Below are positions 15,223-15,884 of a stretch of 15,884 nt of DNA, one piece after another; position 1 is the stretch's first letter; each line of letters opens with the position of its first letter. The stretch is taken from assembly GCA_038209145.1 (NCBI GenBank), contig JBBQXZ010000100.1:1-15884 (forward strand), given 5' to 3'. The notes beneath the pieces are model-generated. The model saw nothing but the letters and a program-made list of their open reading frames with translations, was not told the origin of the DNA and did not search any database. This DNA is from Lunatibacter sp038209145. GTDB taxonomy: Bacteria; Bacteroidota; Bacteroidia; Cytophagales; Cyclobacteriaceae. The position numbers and the translations under genes are program-made.

Positions 15223-15884
15223 TCAGATTTTTTCTATAATGACATAAAAAGCGGCAAAATCCACCTCATTTTCATCAGTAAACCAGGCTCTTAGTTGATG
15301 ATTTCCATTATTTACGGGAACTTCAAAAACAATTTCCTCTCCCGAAGATAAACTGACACTCCGACTAACTTCCCTGTTGTTCAGAGAAATAGAAGCAGTT
15401 TTAATGGGTAAATTCACACCTTCAGAAAATCCATTCACCGTAGTGCCCGGTAATCCTGGTTTTGCAGGCAATCCGCTCAGGATGGGATTACGGATTTCAG
15501 GGGGCCAGCGTCTCAAAGAAATTTTATAATTTCCGGCCTCTGGAAAATTCAATTCATACCATCCGGAACATTTCTTTCCATTTCTGATTTGTATTTGATT
15601 CCAGGCAACAATATTCAAGTCATCATCCATGTGCATATCATGGGTTCTCAATACGGTGATCGGTTCCTGAGGGGAACCAACTACAATGCTTGGGGTATGT
15701 GCCATTGCTTGCTGTAAATCTTCCCACCATTTTTCATATTCTCCTCTCAAATTCAGAACCCTATCGGTATAGATGTTTGCTAGGTTGTTTTCCTGACCGG
15801 GATCAACAGCAATATCATACAACTCTTCCCCATGAATCAATCTCCAAGAGTCCTCCATCACCGAAGACTGACTCCAATAAACAG
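15223..15884 (-). CDS. Arylsulfatase A2, C-terminal part (5' end outside window)
   Basis: An open minus-strand frame that enters at the right edge and ends in a TGA at 15223; about 219 codons are visible. It aligns by eye with the end of A1: S-V-M-E-D-S-W-R-L-I-H-G-E-E-L-Y-D-I matches A1's S-V-M-D-D-R-W-R-L-V-N-G-K-E-L-Y-D-M, then E-K-W-W, H-D-M, and the accessory domain G-W-Y-E-L-N-F-P-E-A-G-N-Y-K-I-S-L-R-R-W-P up to F-Y-V-I-I-E-K-I. This copy has a longer insert than A1 after the L-R-R motif (including a P-G-L-P-G-T-T-V-N-G-F segment), so the pair are diverged paralogues. The catalytic motifs lie outside the window, so whether the gene is intact is unknown. It precedes B2 by 12 bp, the same order as A1-B1. 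Confidence 0.88.
   Translation of the reverse strand, partial: VYWSQSSVMEDSWRLIHGEELYDIAVDPGQENNLANIYTDRVLNLRGEYEKWWEDLQQAMAHTPSIVVGSPQEPITVLRTHDMHMDDDLNIVAWNQIQIRNGKKCSGWYELNFPEAGNYKISLRRWPPEIRNPILSGLPAKPGLPGTTVNGFSEGVNLPIKTASISLNNREVSRSVSLSSGEEIVFEVPVNNGNHQLRAWFTDENEVDFAAFYVIIEKI

Noticed and set aside
9118..15884. Mobile element as the cause of the sulfatase-region rearrangements
   Set aside because: I saw no transposase, terminal inverted repeats or target duplications at the junctions; plain deletion or recombination is sufficient.

Overview
The window looks like chromosomal DNA of a Bacteroidota bacterium, probably an aerobic, free-living (possibly marine) Cytophagales/Cyclobacteriaceae-type organism. 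The basis is SusC/SusD and OMP_b-brl-type outer-membrane remnants, a DUF547 protein, formylglycine sulfatases, TAnnTTTG-type -7 promoter elements, weak Shine-Dalgarno sequences and AT-rich intergenic DNA. The genus assignment is inference. No RNA genes, transposases, integrases or CRISPR arrays were recognised.

Layout. (i) 1-2737, minus strand: a lipoprotein quinoprotein (PQQ) dehydrogenase with an embedded cytochrome c domain, followed 49 bp downstream by the 5' part of a DUF1080 (3-keto-glycoside hydrolase-like) gene. They are probably one sugar-oxidation operon. (ii) 3247-5440, plus strand: an OmpR-type response regulator and its overlapping membrane histidine kinase, both intact. (iii) 5592-6269, minus: a Crp/Fnr-family regulator. 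(iv) 6358-7618, minus: a decayed two-gene cassette, a small lipoprotein (nonsense codon plus frameshift) and an outer-membrane transporter-like barrel (two frameshifts). (v) 8083-8838, plus: an intact secreted DUF547 protein. (vi) 9118-15884, minus: a disintegrating sulfatase/SusCD polysaccharide-utilisation region.

The sulfatase region contains two copies of the same gene pair. In each, an arylsulfatase with an extra C-terminal domain ('A') is followed closely by a second sulfatase ('B'). Copy 1 (A1 11706-13505, B1 10045-11685) is intact. In copy 2 only the 3' part of A2 lies in the window, and B2 carries two frameshifts and runs in frame into the C-terminal part of a SusD protein. A fossil of the N-terminal carboxypeptidase-regulatory-like domain of a SusC receptor lies between the copies. 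A 5'-truncated, stop-interrupted outer-membrane beta-barrel gene begins directly at the B1 stop codon.

Working together: A1 and B1 should be exported and de-sulfate a polysaccharide after maturation by a formylglycine-generating enzyme encoded elsewhere. The outer-membrane import genes that would normally accompany them survive here only as fragments. The two-component system may control itself and the decayed lipoprotein/transporter cassette, because both upstream regions carry a matching TGTGA-N6-TGTGA direct repeat with an 11-bp period. Every frameshift I could place by reading the sequence is a net loss of one base, so read-level checking of the pseudogenes is worthwhile.
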